Positions 55,447-63,436 of a stretch of 64,000 nt of DNA are shown in pieces; positions within the stretch are counted from its first letter, which is position 1; every line of letters starts with the position of its first letter. The stretch lies in NCBI RefSeq assembly GCF_001426525.1, contig NZ_LMEW01000034.1, positions 202,190 to 266,189 on the forward strand, given 5' to 3'. The stretch is from Massilia sp. Root133 (lineage in GTDB: Bacteria > Pseudomonadota > Gammaproteobacteria > Burkholderiales > Burkholderiaceae_D). The notes beneath the pieces were generated by a model. That model worked only from the letters and a program-made list of their open reading frames with translations, made no database searches and was not told the origin of the DNA. The position numbers and the translations under genes are program-made.

Positions 55447-56478
55447 TTAGTTGAACTGCTTCAGGAAACGGAGGTCACCTTCGTAGAAGAGACGCAGGTC
55501 GTTGATCCCGTAACGCAGCATGGTCAGGCGCTCCAGGCCCGAACCGAACGCGAAACCGATGAATTTTTCCGGATCCAGTCCGAAATTGCGGACGACCGTC
55601 GGATGCACCTGGCCGGCGCCCGACACTTCCAGCCAGCGGCCCTTCAGCGGACCGGAGCCGAACGCGATGTCGATCTCGGCCGACGGTTCCGTGAACGGGA
55701 AGTACGACGGCCGGAAGCGGACCTGCAGGTCGTCCGTCTCGAAGAATGCCTTCACGAAGTTCAGGTAGACGCCCTTCAGGTCGGCAAAGCTGATGTCTTC
55801 GCCGATCCACAGGCCTTCGACCTGGTGGAACATCGGCGAGTGCGTGGCGTCGCTGTCGACGCGGTACGTGCGGCCCGGCGCGATCACCTTGATCGGCGGC
55901 GTGTGCGTGCGGGCATAGCGCACCTGCATCGGGCTCGTGTGGGTGCGCAGCAGCAGCGGCTTGCCCGTGCTGTCGTTGCCTTCGATGTAGAACGTGTCCT
56001 GCATCGAGCGTGCCGGGTGGTTTTCCGGGCTGTTCAGCGCGGTGAAATTGGTCCAGTCGGTCTCGATCTCGGGGCCGTCGGCCACGTCGAAACCGATCGA
56101 GCGGAAAATCTGTTCGACCCGTTCCCAGGTCCGCATGACAGGGTGGATGCCGCCCTTGGCGCGGCCGCGGCCCGGCAGGGTGACGTCGATCGCTTCCGCA
56201 TTCAGGCGCGCCATCAATTGCGCGTTGGCGAGATCCTCGCGGCGGGCCGTCAACGCCTGTTCGATTTTTTCTTTGGCGGCGTTGATCAGGGCGCCCTGCG
56301 CCTTGCGCTGTTCGGGATCGAGCTTGCCGAGGCCCTTCATCAGGTCGGTCACCTGGCCGGTCTTGCCCAGGTATTTCGCTTTTGCGTTTTCCAGCGCGGC
56401 TACGTCTTGTGCGCCACCAAAGTCAGTCTGGGCCGAAGTAACGAGTTCTTGAAGCGCGAGTTCTTCCAGCGAGTTCAT
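55447..56478 (-). CDS. pheS: Phenylalanine-tRNA ligase alpha subunit
   Basis: 343-aa catalytic subunit of a class II synthetase. N-terminal coiled coil (about 1-95), motif 1 near HPVMRTWERVEQIFRSIGF, motif 2 with FRPSYFPFTEPSAEID, and motif 3 FAFGSGLERLTMLRYGI. The conserved GLWIGEDISFADLKGVY is present. The start at ATG 56476-56478 gives the family N-terminus MNSLEELALQE. It lies between rplT and pheT. A terminator-like hairpin in its leader (56520-56556) suggests attenuation. Confidence 0.97.
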   Translation of the reverse strand: MNSLEELALQELVTSAQTDFGGAQDVAALENAKAKYLGKTGQVTDLMKGLGKLDPEQRKAQGALINAAKEKIEQALTARREDLANAQLMARLNAEAIDVTLPGRGRAKGGIHPVMRTWERVEQIFRSIGFDVADGPEIETDWTNFTALNSPENHPARSMQDTFYIEGNDSTGKPLLLRTHTSPMQVRYARTHTPPIKVIAPGRTYRVDSDATHSPMFHQVEGLWIGEDISFADLKGVYLNFVKAFFETDDLQVRFRPSYFPFTEPSAEIDIAFGSGPLKGRWLEVSGAGQVHPTVVRNFGLDPEKFIGFAFGSGLERLTMLRYGINDLRLFYEGDLRFLKQFN

Positions 56479-56519
56479 GCGTATTCTTTTCCTGTTTTGA
56501 TGGCGGGAGACGCCAGAAA

Positions 56520-56556
56520 CAAAAACAGGGCATCGGTCGTGAAACCTTTGCCCCGT
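56520..56556 (-). terminator. Attenuator-like hairpin before pheS
   Basis: On the minus strand ACGGGGCA (56549-56556) can pair with TGCCCTGT (56525-56532), with one mismatch and a 16-base loop. TTTTTG follows. It lies 42 bases before the pheS start, between rplT and pheS. Attenuation of pheST is known in enterobacteria; a clear Phe-rich leader peptide is not evident here. Confidence 0.5.
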
Positions 56557-56613
56557 CCTTTGCGCGCCGTGCTTCGACAAGCGCGGCGCTGTACTTCTAT
56601 CGCAGACTGATGA

Positions 56614-56973
56614 TCAAGCAGCCAGCTTTGCCTTGACGGTGTTCACGATAGCGGCAAAAGCCGGCTTGTCGTTGACAGCCATGTCGGCCAGGACTTTACG
56701 GTCCAGTTCAATCGCGGCTTTCTTCAGGCCGTTCATGAATGCGCTGTAGGTCATGCCGTGCGAACGCGAAGCCGCGTTGATACGGGTGATCCACAGTGCG
56801 CGGAAAACGCGCTTCTTGTTGCGGCGGTCGCGGTATGCGTACTGGCCAGCGCGCATGACTGCTTGCTTGGCAATACGGAATACTTTGCTGCGGCGGCCAC
56901 GATAACCTTTGGCAAGCGCAAGAACCTTCTTGTGACGGGCACGTGCAGTAACCCCACGTTTTACTCGAGGCAT
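56614..56973 (-). CDS. rplT: 50S ribosomal protein L20
   Basis: 119 aa: MPRVKRGVTARARHKKVLAL, KGYRGRRSKVFRIAKQAVMR, FRALWITRINAASRSHGMTY, all canonical. AAGGAG lies 6 bases before the ATG. L20 also represses the infC-rpmI-rplT operon in E. coli. It lies 20 bases after rpmI. Confidence 0.98.
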   Translation of the reverse strand: MPRVKRGVTARARHKKVLALAKGYRGRRSKVFRIAKQAVMRAGQYAYRDRRNKKRVFRALWITRINAASRSHGMTYSAFMNGLKKAAIELDRKVLADMAVNDKPAFAAIVNTVKAKLAA

Positions 56974-56993
56974 ATTAGCTCCTTAGTGTGAGA

Positions 56994-57191
56994 TTAAGCA
57001 GACGGCATCATGCGGTAGACGCTCTGGACGTCGGACGCATTGATGTTGCGGGTGCCACGCAGCTGGCGCTTGTTCTTGGTGGTTTTCTTGGTCAGGATGT
57101 GACGCTTGAACGCCATACCCGATTTGACGGTACCACCCGGGCGCACGCGAAAACGCTTTTTCGCGGAGCTTTTGGTTTTCATTTTCGGCAT
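56994..57191 (-). CDS. rpmI: 50S ribosomal protein L35
   Basis: 65 aa: MPKMKTKSSAKKRFRVRPGG and the middle AFKRHILTKKTTKNKRQLRG, with normal length and composition. It starts at ATG 57189-57191. Unusually, 283 bases separate it from infC, and an extended -10 promoter lies in that gap (57344-57372). Confidence 0.98.
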   Translation of the reverse strand: MPKMKTKSSAKKRFRVRPGGTVKSGMAFKRHILTKKTTKNKRQLRGTRNINASDVQSVYRMMPSA

Positions 57192-57474
57192 AGTCTTCTG
57201 CCCTCTTACAGGCAGCCTCATATGTGACAGGATTGCAGGTGGCAGCAACGCTGCTCTTGGATGCCTACTTTCACTTGTCTCTGCAGCGGAAGCGGGTCCA
57301 CTACAGTCTTGCTTCCCCGTCCTTGCGAACATGGGAACCGCAGATTCTAGCACAGTTTTACGCCCGTGCACATCCGAGCCATGCACACGAGAAACCAGAA
57401 AGTGGAATAGGCCAAGCCCAGGCCGCGGGACGCACCCGGGGCCCGGGCCTGGCCCGGCTTGACTGCACGAAGAA
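57192..57474. other. Long infC-rpmI spacer
   Basis: 283 bases without a gene, where many relatives have a few dozen. Next to the infC end it has a very GC-rich palindrome (CCGGGCC-A-GGCCCGG) with no U-tract. A minus-strand promoter follows at 57344-57372. The rest would be the leader of rpmI-rplT, where L20 could bind; no coding signal was seen. Confidence 0.55.
57344..57372 (-). promoter_or_regulatory. Promoter for rpmI-rplT
   Basis: Minus strand TGTGCA (57367-57372), 17-base spacer ending in TGC, then TAGAAT (57344-57349): an extended -10 promoter with a weak -35, about 150 bases before rpmI. Confidence 0.5.
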
Positions 57475-57999
57475 TTACTTCTTCTTCTTCGGCGCGACCA
57501 CCATGATCATCTGGCGACCTTCCAGCTTCGGAAACTGCTCGACCTGGCCGTACGGCTCGAGGTCGCCGCGCAGACGCTCCAGCATGCGCTGGCCGATATC
57601 CTGGTGAGCCATCTCGCGGCCACGGAAGCGCAGCGTAATCTTGGTCTTGTCGCCTTCTTCCAGGAACTTGATCAGGTTACGCAGCTTGATGCTGTAATCA
57701 CCCTCGTCCGTACCTGGACGGAACTTGATTTCCTTGACCTGGATGATCTTCTGCTTCAGCTTCGCTTCGTGCGCCTTCTTCTGCTCCGAATACTTGAACT
57801 TGCCGTAGTCCATCAGGCGGCAGACCGGGGGAACCGCGTTCGGCGCGATTTCCACCAGGTCCACGTTCGCTTCTTCAGCCAGACGAAACGCCTCGGCCAG
57901 GCTCACAATGCCCAGCGGCTCGTTGTCTATCCCGTTCAGACGCATTTCCGGGTAGTTGATTTCGCCATTGATGCGATGTGACGACTTGTCAGTAGCTAT
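57475..57999 (-). CDS. infC: Translation initiation factor IF-3, ATA start codon
   Basis: 174 aa. The conserved N-terminus RINGEINYPEMRLNG and the core LGIVSLAEAFRLAEEANVDL, PPVCRLMDYGKFKYEQ-type segment (here MDYGKFKYSEQKK), and IKFRPGTDEGDY are all present. The only reading that keeps RINGEI and has a ribosome site begins at ATA (57997-57999), with AAAGGA 6 bases upstream: IATDKSSHRINGEI. The first ATG (57945) would cut off 18 conserved residues. Rare start codons (AUU) allow IF-3 to repress its own translation in E. coli; ATA here fits that logic. Confidence 0.95.
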   Translation of the reverse strand: MATDKSSHRINGEINYPEMRLNGIDNEPLGIVSLAEAFRLAEEANVDLVEIAPNAVPPVCRLMDYGKFKYSEQKKAHEAKLKQKIIQVKEIKFRPGTDEGDYSIKLRNLIKFLEEGDKTKITLRFRGREMAHQDIGQRMLERLRGDLEPYGQVEQFPKLEGRQMIMVVAPKKKK

Positions 58000-58052
58000 G
58001 TTGTTTCCTTTGAAAGTAAGATGGATAGGGCCGTCTCAAGGCGCGTGCTTGA

Positions 58053-59963
58053 TTACTTCGCCTTGGATGCTACCTCGCCTTGGAGGCGTTCCAGCAGCGC
58101 ATCGACCGACATGACGCCAAGGTCGATATTGCCACGGGCGCGAACGGCCACAGTGTTGGCATCCCGCTCTTTATCACCGACAACTAGGATGTACGGCAGT
58201 TTTTGGACGGAATGCTCCCGAATTTTATAGGTAATCTTCTCGTTCCGCAAATCAGCGTGAACGCGCAGGCCCGCCGCCTTCAGCTTCGCCTCGACCTGCT
58301 TGACGTAATCGGCCTGCGCATCGGAGATGTTCAAGATGGCAACCTGGACCGGCGCCAGCCACAGCGGCAGCGCGCCCGCGTAGTTTTCGATCAGGATGCC
58401 GATGAAGCGCTCCATCGAGCCGACGATCGCGCGGTGCAGCATCACGGGCACCTTGCGGGAATTGTCTTCTGCGACATATTCCGCGCCGAGACGGCCCGGC
58501 ATCGAGAAGTCGACCTGCATCGTGCCGACCTGCCACGGACGGCCGAGGCTATCCTTCAGGTGGTATTCGATCTTCGGACCGTAGAACGCGCCCTCGCCCG
58601 GCAGCTCCGTCCAGGTCACGCCGCAGCCGCGCAGCGCGGAACGCAGCGCTTCTTCGGCCTGGTCCCACACCTCGTCGGAACCGATGCGGTTTTCCGGACG
58701 CAGCGCGATCTTGACGTCGATGTTGTCGAAGCCGAAGTCCTCGTACACCTTCATCGCCTGGGCGTGGAAGGCCACGACTTCCGGCGCGATCTGCTCTTCC
58801 GTGCAGAACACGTGGCCGTCGTCCTGGGTGAAGCCGCGCACGCGCATCAGGCCGTGCAGCGCGCCCGACGATTCGTTGCGGTGGCACTGGCCGAACTCGC
58901 CGTAGCGCAGCGGCAGGTCGCGGTACGAACGCAGGCCCGCGTTATAGATCTGCACGTGGCCCGGGCAGTTCATCGGCTTCAGCGCATAGGTGCGATTTTC
59001 CGACTCGGTCGTGAACATGTTTTCACGATAATTGTCCCAGTGACCGGTCTTCTGCCACAGGCTGACATCGATGATCTGCGGCGCCTTCACCTCGTTGTAG
59101 CCGGTGACCTGGTAGGTCTTGCGCATGTATTGCTCGATCTGCTGCCAGATGGTCCAGCCCTTCGGGTGCCAGAAGATCAGGCCCGGCGCCTCGTCCTGGA
59201 AGTGGAAGAAATCCAGTTGCTTGCCCAGCTTGCGGTGATCGCGCTTCTCGGCTTCTTCCAGCATGTGCAGGTATTGCTCCTGGTCTTCCTTCTTCGCCCA
59301 GGCGGTGCCGTAGACACGCTGCAGCATCTCGTTCTTCGAGTCGCCGCGCCAGTACGCGCCCGCGAGCTTCATCAGCTTGAACACTTTCAGCTTGCCGGTC
59401 GACGGCACGTGCGGACCGCGGCACAGGTCGGTGAACTTGCCTTCGGTGTACAGCGACACGTCTTCGTTTGCCGGGATCGACGCGATGATCTCGGCCTTGT
59501 AGTCTTCGCCGATCGATTTGAAGTACGCCACGGCTTCGTCGCGCGGCAGCACCTTGCGGGTGACCGGCTCATCCTTCTTGGCGAGCTCGGCCATCTTCTT
59601 TTCGATGGCTTGCAGGTCGTCCGGGGTGAACGGGCGCTTGTACGAGAAGTCGTAGTAGAAACCGTTGTCGATCACGGGGCCGATGGTGACCTGCGCTTCC
59701 GGGAACAATTCCTTGACAGCATACGCCAGCAGGTGGGCGGTCGAGTGGCGGATGACGTCCAGGCCTTCCGGATCCTTGTCCGTGACGATGGCCAGGTCGG
59801 CATCCTTCTCGATCAGGAACGACGTGTCGACGACCTTGCCGTCGACCTTGCCGGCCAGCGCGGCCTTGGCCAGGCTCGGTGCGATGCTGGACGCCACCTG
59901 GGCGACCGTCACCGGACCTTCGAATTGACGGCTCGAGCCGTCCGGGAGGCGAACATTCAACAT
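58053..59963 (-). CDS. thrS: Threonine-tRNA ligase
   Basis: 636 aa class II synthetase. TGS domain (LNVRLPDGSSRQFEGPVTV), editing domain with the zinc-type HSTAHLLAYAV (HxxxH) and the later SLYTEGKFTDLCRGPH. Catalytic core with MNCPGHVQIY, RYGEFGQCHRNE, MRVRGFTQDDGHVFC, and anticodon-binding C-terminus (VAILNISDAQADYVKQVEA). The start at ATG 59961-59963 is chosen because GGAG is 6 bases upstream and it gives the family N-terminus. The leader contains a strong hairpin at 60030-60054. It is the first protein gene of the thrS-infC-rpmI-rplT-pheST-ihfA-merR series. Confidence 0.97.
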   Translation of the reverse strand: MLNVRLPDGSSRQFEGPVTVAQVASSIAPSLAKAALAGKVDGKVVDTSFLIEKDADLAIVTDKDPEGLDVIRHSTAHLLAYAVKELFPEAQVTIGPVIDNGFYYDFSYKRPFTPDDLQAIEKKMAELAKKDEPVTRKVLPRDEAVAYFKSIGEDYKAEIIASIPANEDVSLYTEGKFTDLCRGPHVPSTGKLKVFKLMKLAGAYWRGDSKNEMLQRVYGTAWAKKEDQEQYLHMLEEAEKRDHRKLGKQLDFFHFQDEAPGLIFWHPKGWTIWQQIEQYMRKTYQVTGYNEVKAPQIIDVSLWQKTGHWDNYRENMFTTESENRTYALKPMNCPGHVQIYNAGLRSYRDLPLRYGEFGQCHRNESSGALHGLMRVRGFTQDDGHVFCTEEQIAPEVVAFHAQAMKVYEDFGFDNIDVKIALRPENRIGSDEVWDQAEEALRSALRGCGVTWTELPGEGAFYGPKIEYHLKDSLGRPWQVGTMQVDFSMPGRLGAEYVAEDNSRKVPVMLHRAIVGSMERFIGILIENYAGALPLWLAPVQVAILNISDAQADYVKQVEAKLKAAGLRVHADLRNEKITYKIREHSVQKLPYILVVGDKERDANTVAVRARGNIDLGVMSVDALLERLQGEVASKAK

Positions 59964-60029
59964 TGTGAGCTCCATCGGCGCCATGCGCCCGTTCAGGTTA
60001 ATAAGTTTGAAACTGGAAAGTTTTGGACG

Positions 60030-60054
60030 AAAAAAAACGCGCACCAGGCGCGTT
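60030..60054 (-). terminator. Intrinsic terminator between tRNA-Val and thrS
   Basis: Minus strand AACGCGC, 5-base loop, GCGCGTT (60036-60054) followed by eight U (60030-60037). It is a textbook terminator 67 bases before the thrS start. It could end the tRNA-Val transcript or act as an attenuator in the thrS leader. On the plus strand it is followed by TTTTCTTC. Confidence 0.85.
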
Positions 60055-60224
60055 TTCTTCAGTGTCGTCGAGTTGCTGCGAAAGACAATATGACACCCTA
60101 CCGCGTCTAGCGATTCCCCCACAACGTCGTTGTAGTTCGCGGTGTCATAACCGTTCGTGCCTTTCTCGCTCTTACTGACGACAAGAGCGGAAAACCGAAG
60201 TTCCCCGCGCTTGTCTTGGTGTTC

Positions 60225-60301
60225 TGGTGGGCGGTGCAGAATTCGAATCTGCGACCCCTTGGATGTCGACCAAGTATTCTAACCAGCTGAACTAACCGCC
60301 C
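60225..60301 (-). tRNA. tRNA-Val (anticodon GAC)
   Basis: 77 bases including an encoded CCA. Acceptor GGGCGGT/ACCGCCC, D arm GTTC/GAAT, anticodon stem CTTGG/CCAAG with 7-base loop TCGACAT (anticodon GAC), T arm GCAGA/TCTGC with loop TTCGAAT, discriminator A as expected for valine. Position 33 is C rather than the nearly universal U. A promoter with a perfect TATAAT lies 11 bases upstream. Confidence 0.93.
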
Positions 60302-60311
60302 GTATGCCGCT

Positions 60312-60341
60312 ATTATAAGGGGATCGGACACTATTCTGCAA
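60312..60341 (-). promoter_or_regulatory. Promoter of tRNA-Val
   Basis: Minus strand TTGCAG (60336-60341), 18-base spacer, TATAAT (60312-60317), ending 10 bases before the tRNA 5' end. Start of transcription would fall within a few bases of the mature end. Confidence 0.8.
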
Positions 60342-60386
60342 GGACGCCGGGTATACTGCCGCCTGTTTTCCGATTCCCTCACTTTC

Positions 60387-61313
60387 ATGTCCGACCAAGC
60401 CGGCTCCTCCGCCCACCTCCACGCCCACCTCGACGGCGATGCCCGCCACGCCCACACGATCGAAGGCCGCAGCCAATGGGCGATGGCCATCGCGCTCGGG
60501 CTGACCCTGCTGTATGCGCTGGTGGAGGCCGTCAGCGGCTTCCTGTCGAATTCGCTCGCACTGATCTCGGACGCCGGCCACATGGTCACAGATGCCGCCG
60601 CCCTCGGCCTCGCGCTGCTGGCCCAGCTGATCGCACGGCGGCCGCCGTCCGCGCGCCATTCGTTCGGCTTCGTGCGCGCGGAGGCGCTCGCCGCCTTCGT
60701 GAACAGCCTTGCCATGCTGCTGCTCGTCGGCTGGATCGTCTACGAAGCCGTCCAGCGCCTCGCGCATCCCGAGCACGTGGGCGGCAAGACCGTGCTGATC
60801 GTCGCCGCGATCGGCGCGTGCATCAACATCGCCGTCGCGTGGGTGCTGTCGCGCGACGAGCAGAGCATCAACACGCGCGCCGCCCTCGTCAACGTGCTGG
60901 GCGACCTGCTCGGCTCCATCGCCGCCATCGCCGCGGGCGCCGTCATTCATTTCACCGGCTGGGTGCGCATCGACCCGATCCTGTCGATCTTCGTGTCGCT
61001 GCTGATCCTCAAGTCGACCGTGAGCGTGCTGCGCGAGTCCTACCACTTCCTGATGGAAGGCGTGCCGCACCAGATCGACTACTTGAAAATCGGCGCCGAC
61101 CTCGCTGGCATCCCGGGCGTGCGCTCCGTGCACGACCTGCACGTATGGGACATGTCGCCGGGCGAGCCCGCGCTGATCGGCCACCTGGAAATCGACGACC
61201 TGAACGCCTGGCCCGACGTGCTGCGCGCGGTGAAATACATGCTGCTCGACAAGCACGGCATCGACCACGTCACCTTGCAGCCTGAACTGCGCGACTGCTC
61301 CGACACGCTGTAA
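60387..61313 (+). CDS. Cation diffusion facilitator (CDF) metal exporter
   Basis: 308-aa inner-membrane antiporter of the CzcD/ZitB type with six membrane segments and a cytoplasmic C-terminal domain (VRSVHDLHVWDMSPGEPALIGH). The N-terminus is His-rich (HLHAHLDGDARHAH). TM2 carries the metal motif SDAGHMVTD (H65xxxD69). In TM5 the expected HxxxD is NVLGD (N169xxxD173), where ZitB-like zinc exporters have HVLGD. So metal choice may differ from zinc. It is divergent from tRNA-Val. Confidence 0.88.
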   Translation: MSDQAGSSAHLHAHLDGDARHAHTIEGRSQWAMAIALGLTLLYALVEAVSGFLSNSLALISDAGHMVTDAAALGLALLAQLIARRPPSARHSFGFVRAEALAAFVNSLAMLLLVGWIVYEAVQRLAHPEHVGGKTVLIVAAIGACINIAVAWVLSRDEQSINTRAALVNVLGDLLGSIAAIAAGAVIHFTGWVRIDPILSIFVSLLILKSTVSVLRESYHFLMEGVPHQIDYLKIGADLAGIPGVRSVHDLHVWDMSPGEPALIGHLEIDDLNAWPDVLRAVKYMLLDKHGIDHVTLQPELRDCSDTL

Positions 61314-61383
61314 GCCAGTTCCGACCCGGCCTCGGGACACGCGCCGATAGCCCAGCCGCAGGCCGCCTGCGGATAATCGGCAC

Positions 61384-62373
61384 ATGCCTACCTCCTCCGA
61401 ACTCGCCACCGCACATGTCTACGACACGCTGATCGTGGGCGGCGGCCCGGGCGGCCTGACCGCCGCCATCTACCTGCGCCGCTTCACGCGCAACGTCGCC
61501 CTCGTCGACAAGGGCAACAGCCGCCTGCGCCTGATCCCCGTCTCGCACAACTATCCCGGCTTTCCCGAAGGCGTGCCCGGCCACATCCTGCTGGGCAACC
61601 TCGCGTCGCAGCTGCAGCGCTACGGCGGCAGCGTGATGCCGGGCGAGATCGTCGACCTGCGCATCGAGGACGGCCTGTTCGTCGGCGACTACCAGCCCGA
61701 AGGCATCGATGACATCGTGCAGGTCCGCGCCCACACGGTGCTGCTGGCGACGGGCGTCGCGGACGCGGGCCTCCCGATCGAAAACTGGCGCGAGGCCGTC
61801 GCGTTCGGGTCCGTGCGCCTGTGCCCCGTGTGCGACGGCTTCGACGTGATCGACAAGCGCATTGCCGTCGCCACGTCCGACGTGAACCCGGTCGGCCACG
61901 CGCTGTTCATGCGTACGTTCAGCGCGGACGTCACCCTGTTCGAACGGGGCGCGCCGTCGATGCTGAGCGCAGACGACCGGCGCCGCCTCGACGCGGCCGG
62001 CGTACGCATCGTCGATTCGCCGCTGCTGTCCGTCACGCTCGACGCATCGATGAAACCCGTGCTGCACACGGACGACGGCCAGGATCACGAAGCGGACGTG
62101 TTCTACCCGATGCTGGGCGAGAACGCCAGATCGGGCCTCGCCGCGAAGCTGGGCGCGCGCACGGCGCAGTGCGACGAGATCGTCGTCGACGACCACCAGC
62201 AGACGGCCGTGCCCGGCCTGTACGCGATCGGCGACGTCGTCGTGGGCCTGAACCAGATCGCCGTGGCGGCCGGCCAGGCGGCGCGCGCGGCCGTGCGCAT
62301 CCACAACCAGTTGCCGCCCGCGCTGCGGCCCGCTCGTCCGCACCTGGAGGCGGCGCCGGGGACCAGCGCGTAG
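61384..62373 (+). CDS. Thioredoxin-reductase-like FAD oxidoreductase
   Basis: 329 aa. FAD-binding start DTLIVGGGPGGLTAAIYLRR, redox motif CPVC (C147, C150) in the position of the TrxR CxxC, and the C-terminal FAD motif GLYAIGDVVVGLNQIAVAAGQA. The NADPH-binding loop expected after the CxxC domain (GGGDSA-type) is replaced by ATSDVNPVGHALFMR, so NADPH binding is doubtful. It may be an oxidase or use another electron donor. It lies 70 bases after the CDF gene on the same strand; the functional link is unclear. Confidence 0.82.
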   Translation: MPTSSELATAHVYDTLIVGGGPGGLTAAIYLRRFTRNVALVDKGNSRLRLIPVSHNYPGFPEGVPGHILLGNLASQLQRYGGSVMPGEIVDLRIEDGLFVGDYQPEGIDDIVQVRAHTVLLATGVADAGLPIENWREAVAFGSVRLCPVCDGFDVIDKRIAVATSDVNPVGHALFMRTFSADVTLFERGAPSMLSADDRRRLDAAGVRIVDSPLLSVTLDASMKPVLHTDDGQDHEADVFYPMLGENARSGLAAKLGARTAQCDEIVVDDHQQTAVPGLYAIGDVVVGLNQIAVAAGQAARAAVRIHNQLPPALRPARPHLEAAPGTSA

Positions 62374-62386
62374 CTATAATGCGGGG

Positions 62387-62803
62387 ATGAGAACGCTCGC
62401 CCTCCTCCTGCTGTGCGCGTCCGGCGCCGCCTGCGCCGTCGACGACGCCCTCGTGCTGCGCTGCCGCGCCCTCCCCGATACGGCGAGCCGGCTGGCCTGC
62501 TACGAAGCGCTGCCCGTGGCACCGCCGGCCGAGCAGCGCTTCGGCGGAAAACGCCTGGAACAGAAGGTCGACGACGAGCCGGCGGCGATCCGCAGCACCG
62601 TGCGCGGCAACGTGGATGGCTGGCGCTACGGCACCCAGCTCACCCTCGCCAACGGCCAGGTGTGGCGCGTCGTGGACGACGTCGATGCCGTCCTGCCGGA
62701 CCTCGTGGACCCGGCCGTGCGGATCGAACGGGGCGCGCTCGGCGCCTATTACCTGCAGCTGGAAGCCAACAACAGCGCGGCGCGCGTCGTTCGCGTGAAG
62801 TAA
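62387..62803 (+). CDS. Small exported protein, unknown
   Basis: 138 aa with a signal peptide (MRTLALLLLCASGAACA, cleavage before VDD). The first mature segment LRCRALPDTASRLACYEAL is the short two-Cys motif found at the N-terminus of several exported proteins (TagO/VasI-like), and the rest is beta-rich (YGTQLTLANGQVWRVVDDVD). No function can be assigned. It starts 13 bases after the flavoprotein gene, so probably the same transcript. Its stop abuts the stop of the convergent lipoprotein gene. Confidence 0.72.
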   Translation: MRTLALLLLCASGAACAVDDALVLRCRALPDTASRLACYEALPVAPPAEQRFGGKRLEQKVDDEPAAIRSTVRGNVDGWRYGTQLTLANGQVWRVVDDVDAVLPDLVDPAVRIERGALGAYYLQLEANNSAARVVRVK

Positions 62804-63436
62804 TCAGCGTTGCGCAGCCAGTTCGATGCGGCGGCGGATGCGTTCCACCGAGGCCGTGTCGCCTGCCGCGCGGGCACGCTGTTCCTGCACGCCCAGCCAC
62901 GCCAGCAGCGGCCGGCGCCAGCCCTGGCTGGATGCCGTGTCGACGGCGGCGCCGATGTCGGCCGGCGTGATGCGTCCCGCCTTCAGCAGCGCCCCGGCCG
63001 CGACGAGCCGGGCCAGCGGATCGGCGACGCCGGCCAGCGAGCCGCTCGCGACGACGGCGCGGTGCTGTTCCGGCAGCAGATTCACGTCGAGCCCCTGCCA
63101 GCGGCCGTCCAGGTAGGCGGCATACGCGCGCTGGGCCGGCGTCGACTCGTTCGCGAGCGCCGCGAAGCCGGGGCATTCGTAGTCGAGCGCCGCCGCCTTC
63201 ACGCCGCAGCGCACCAGTTCCGCCTGGGCGACGATGTCGAACCGTCCCGTGCTGGCGCTCGCGCGGCGGGCGCGCGCGAACTCGGCGTCGGCGGCGCCAG
63301 AGTCCCCGCGCAGGAAATCGTCCGTGTAACCGTCCAGGGAACTCTTCGCATCGCCTTCCCAGGCGGGCGGCTGCGGCTTGCTGGCGCAGCCGGACAATAC
63401 GATGAGCGCGGCGGCAATGAGGGATCGGGTCATCAT
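62804..63436 (-). CDS. Predicted lipoprotein linked to the MCE-type gene
   Basis: 210 aa. Signal with lipobox LIVLSGC (residues about 10-17), then KPQPPAW and a helical body (ARARRASASTGRFDIVAQAEL; TPAQRAYAAYLDGRWQGLD). GGAGGT lies 9 bases before the first ATG (63434-63436), which overlaps the stop of the preceding MCE-type gene (ATGA), so the pair is translationally coupled. I infer an accessory lipoprotein of a lipid-trafficking (Mla/Pqi-like) complex. Confidence 0.75.
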   Translation of the reverse strand: MMTRSLIAAALIVLSGCASKPQPPAWEGDAKSSLDGYTDDFLRGDSGAADAEFARARRASASTGRFDIVAQAELVRCGVKAAALDYECPGFAALANESTPAQRAYAAYLDGRWQGLDVNLLPEQHRAVVASGSLAGVADPLARLVAAGALLKAGRITPADIGAAVDTASSQGWRRPLLAWLGVQEQRARAAGDTASVERIRRRIELAAQR

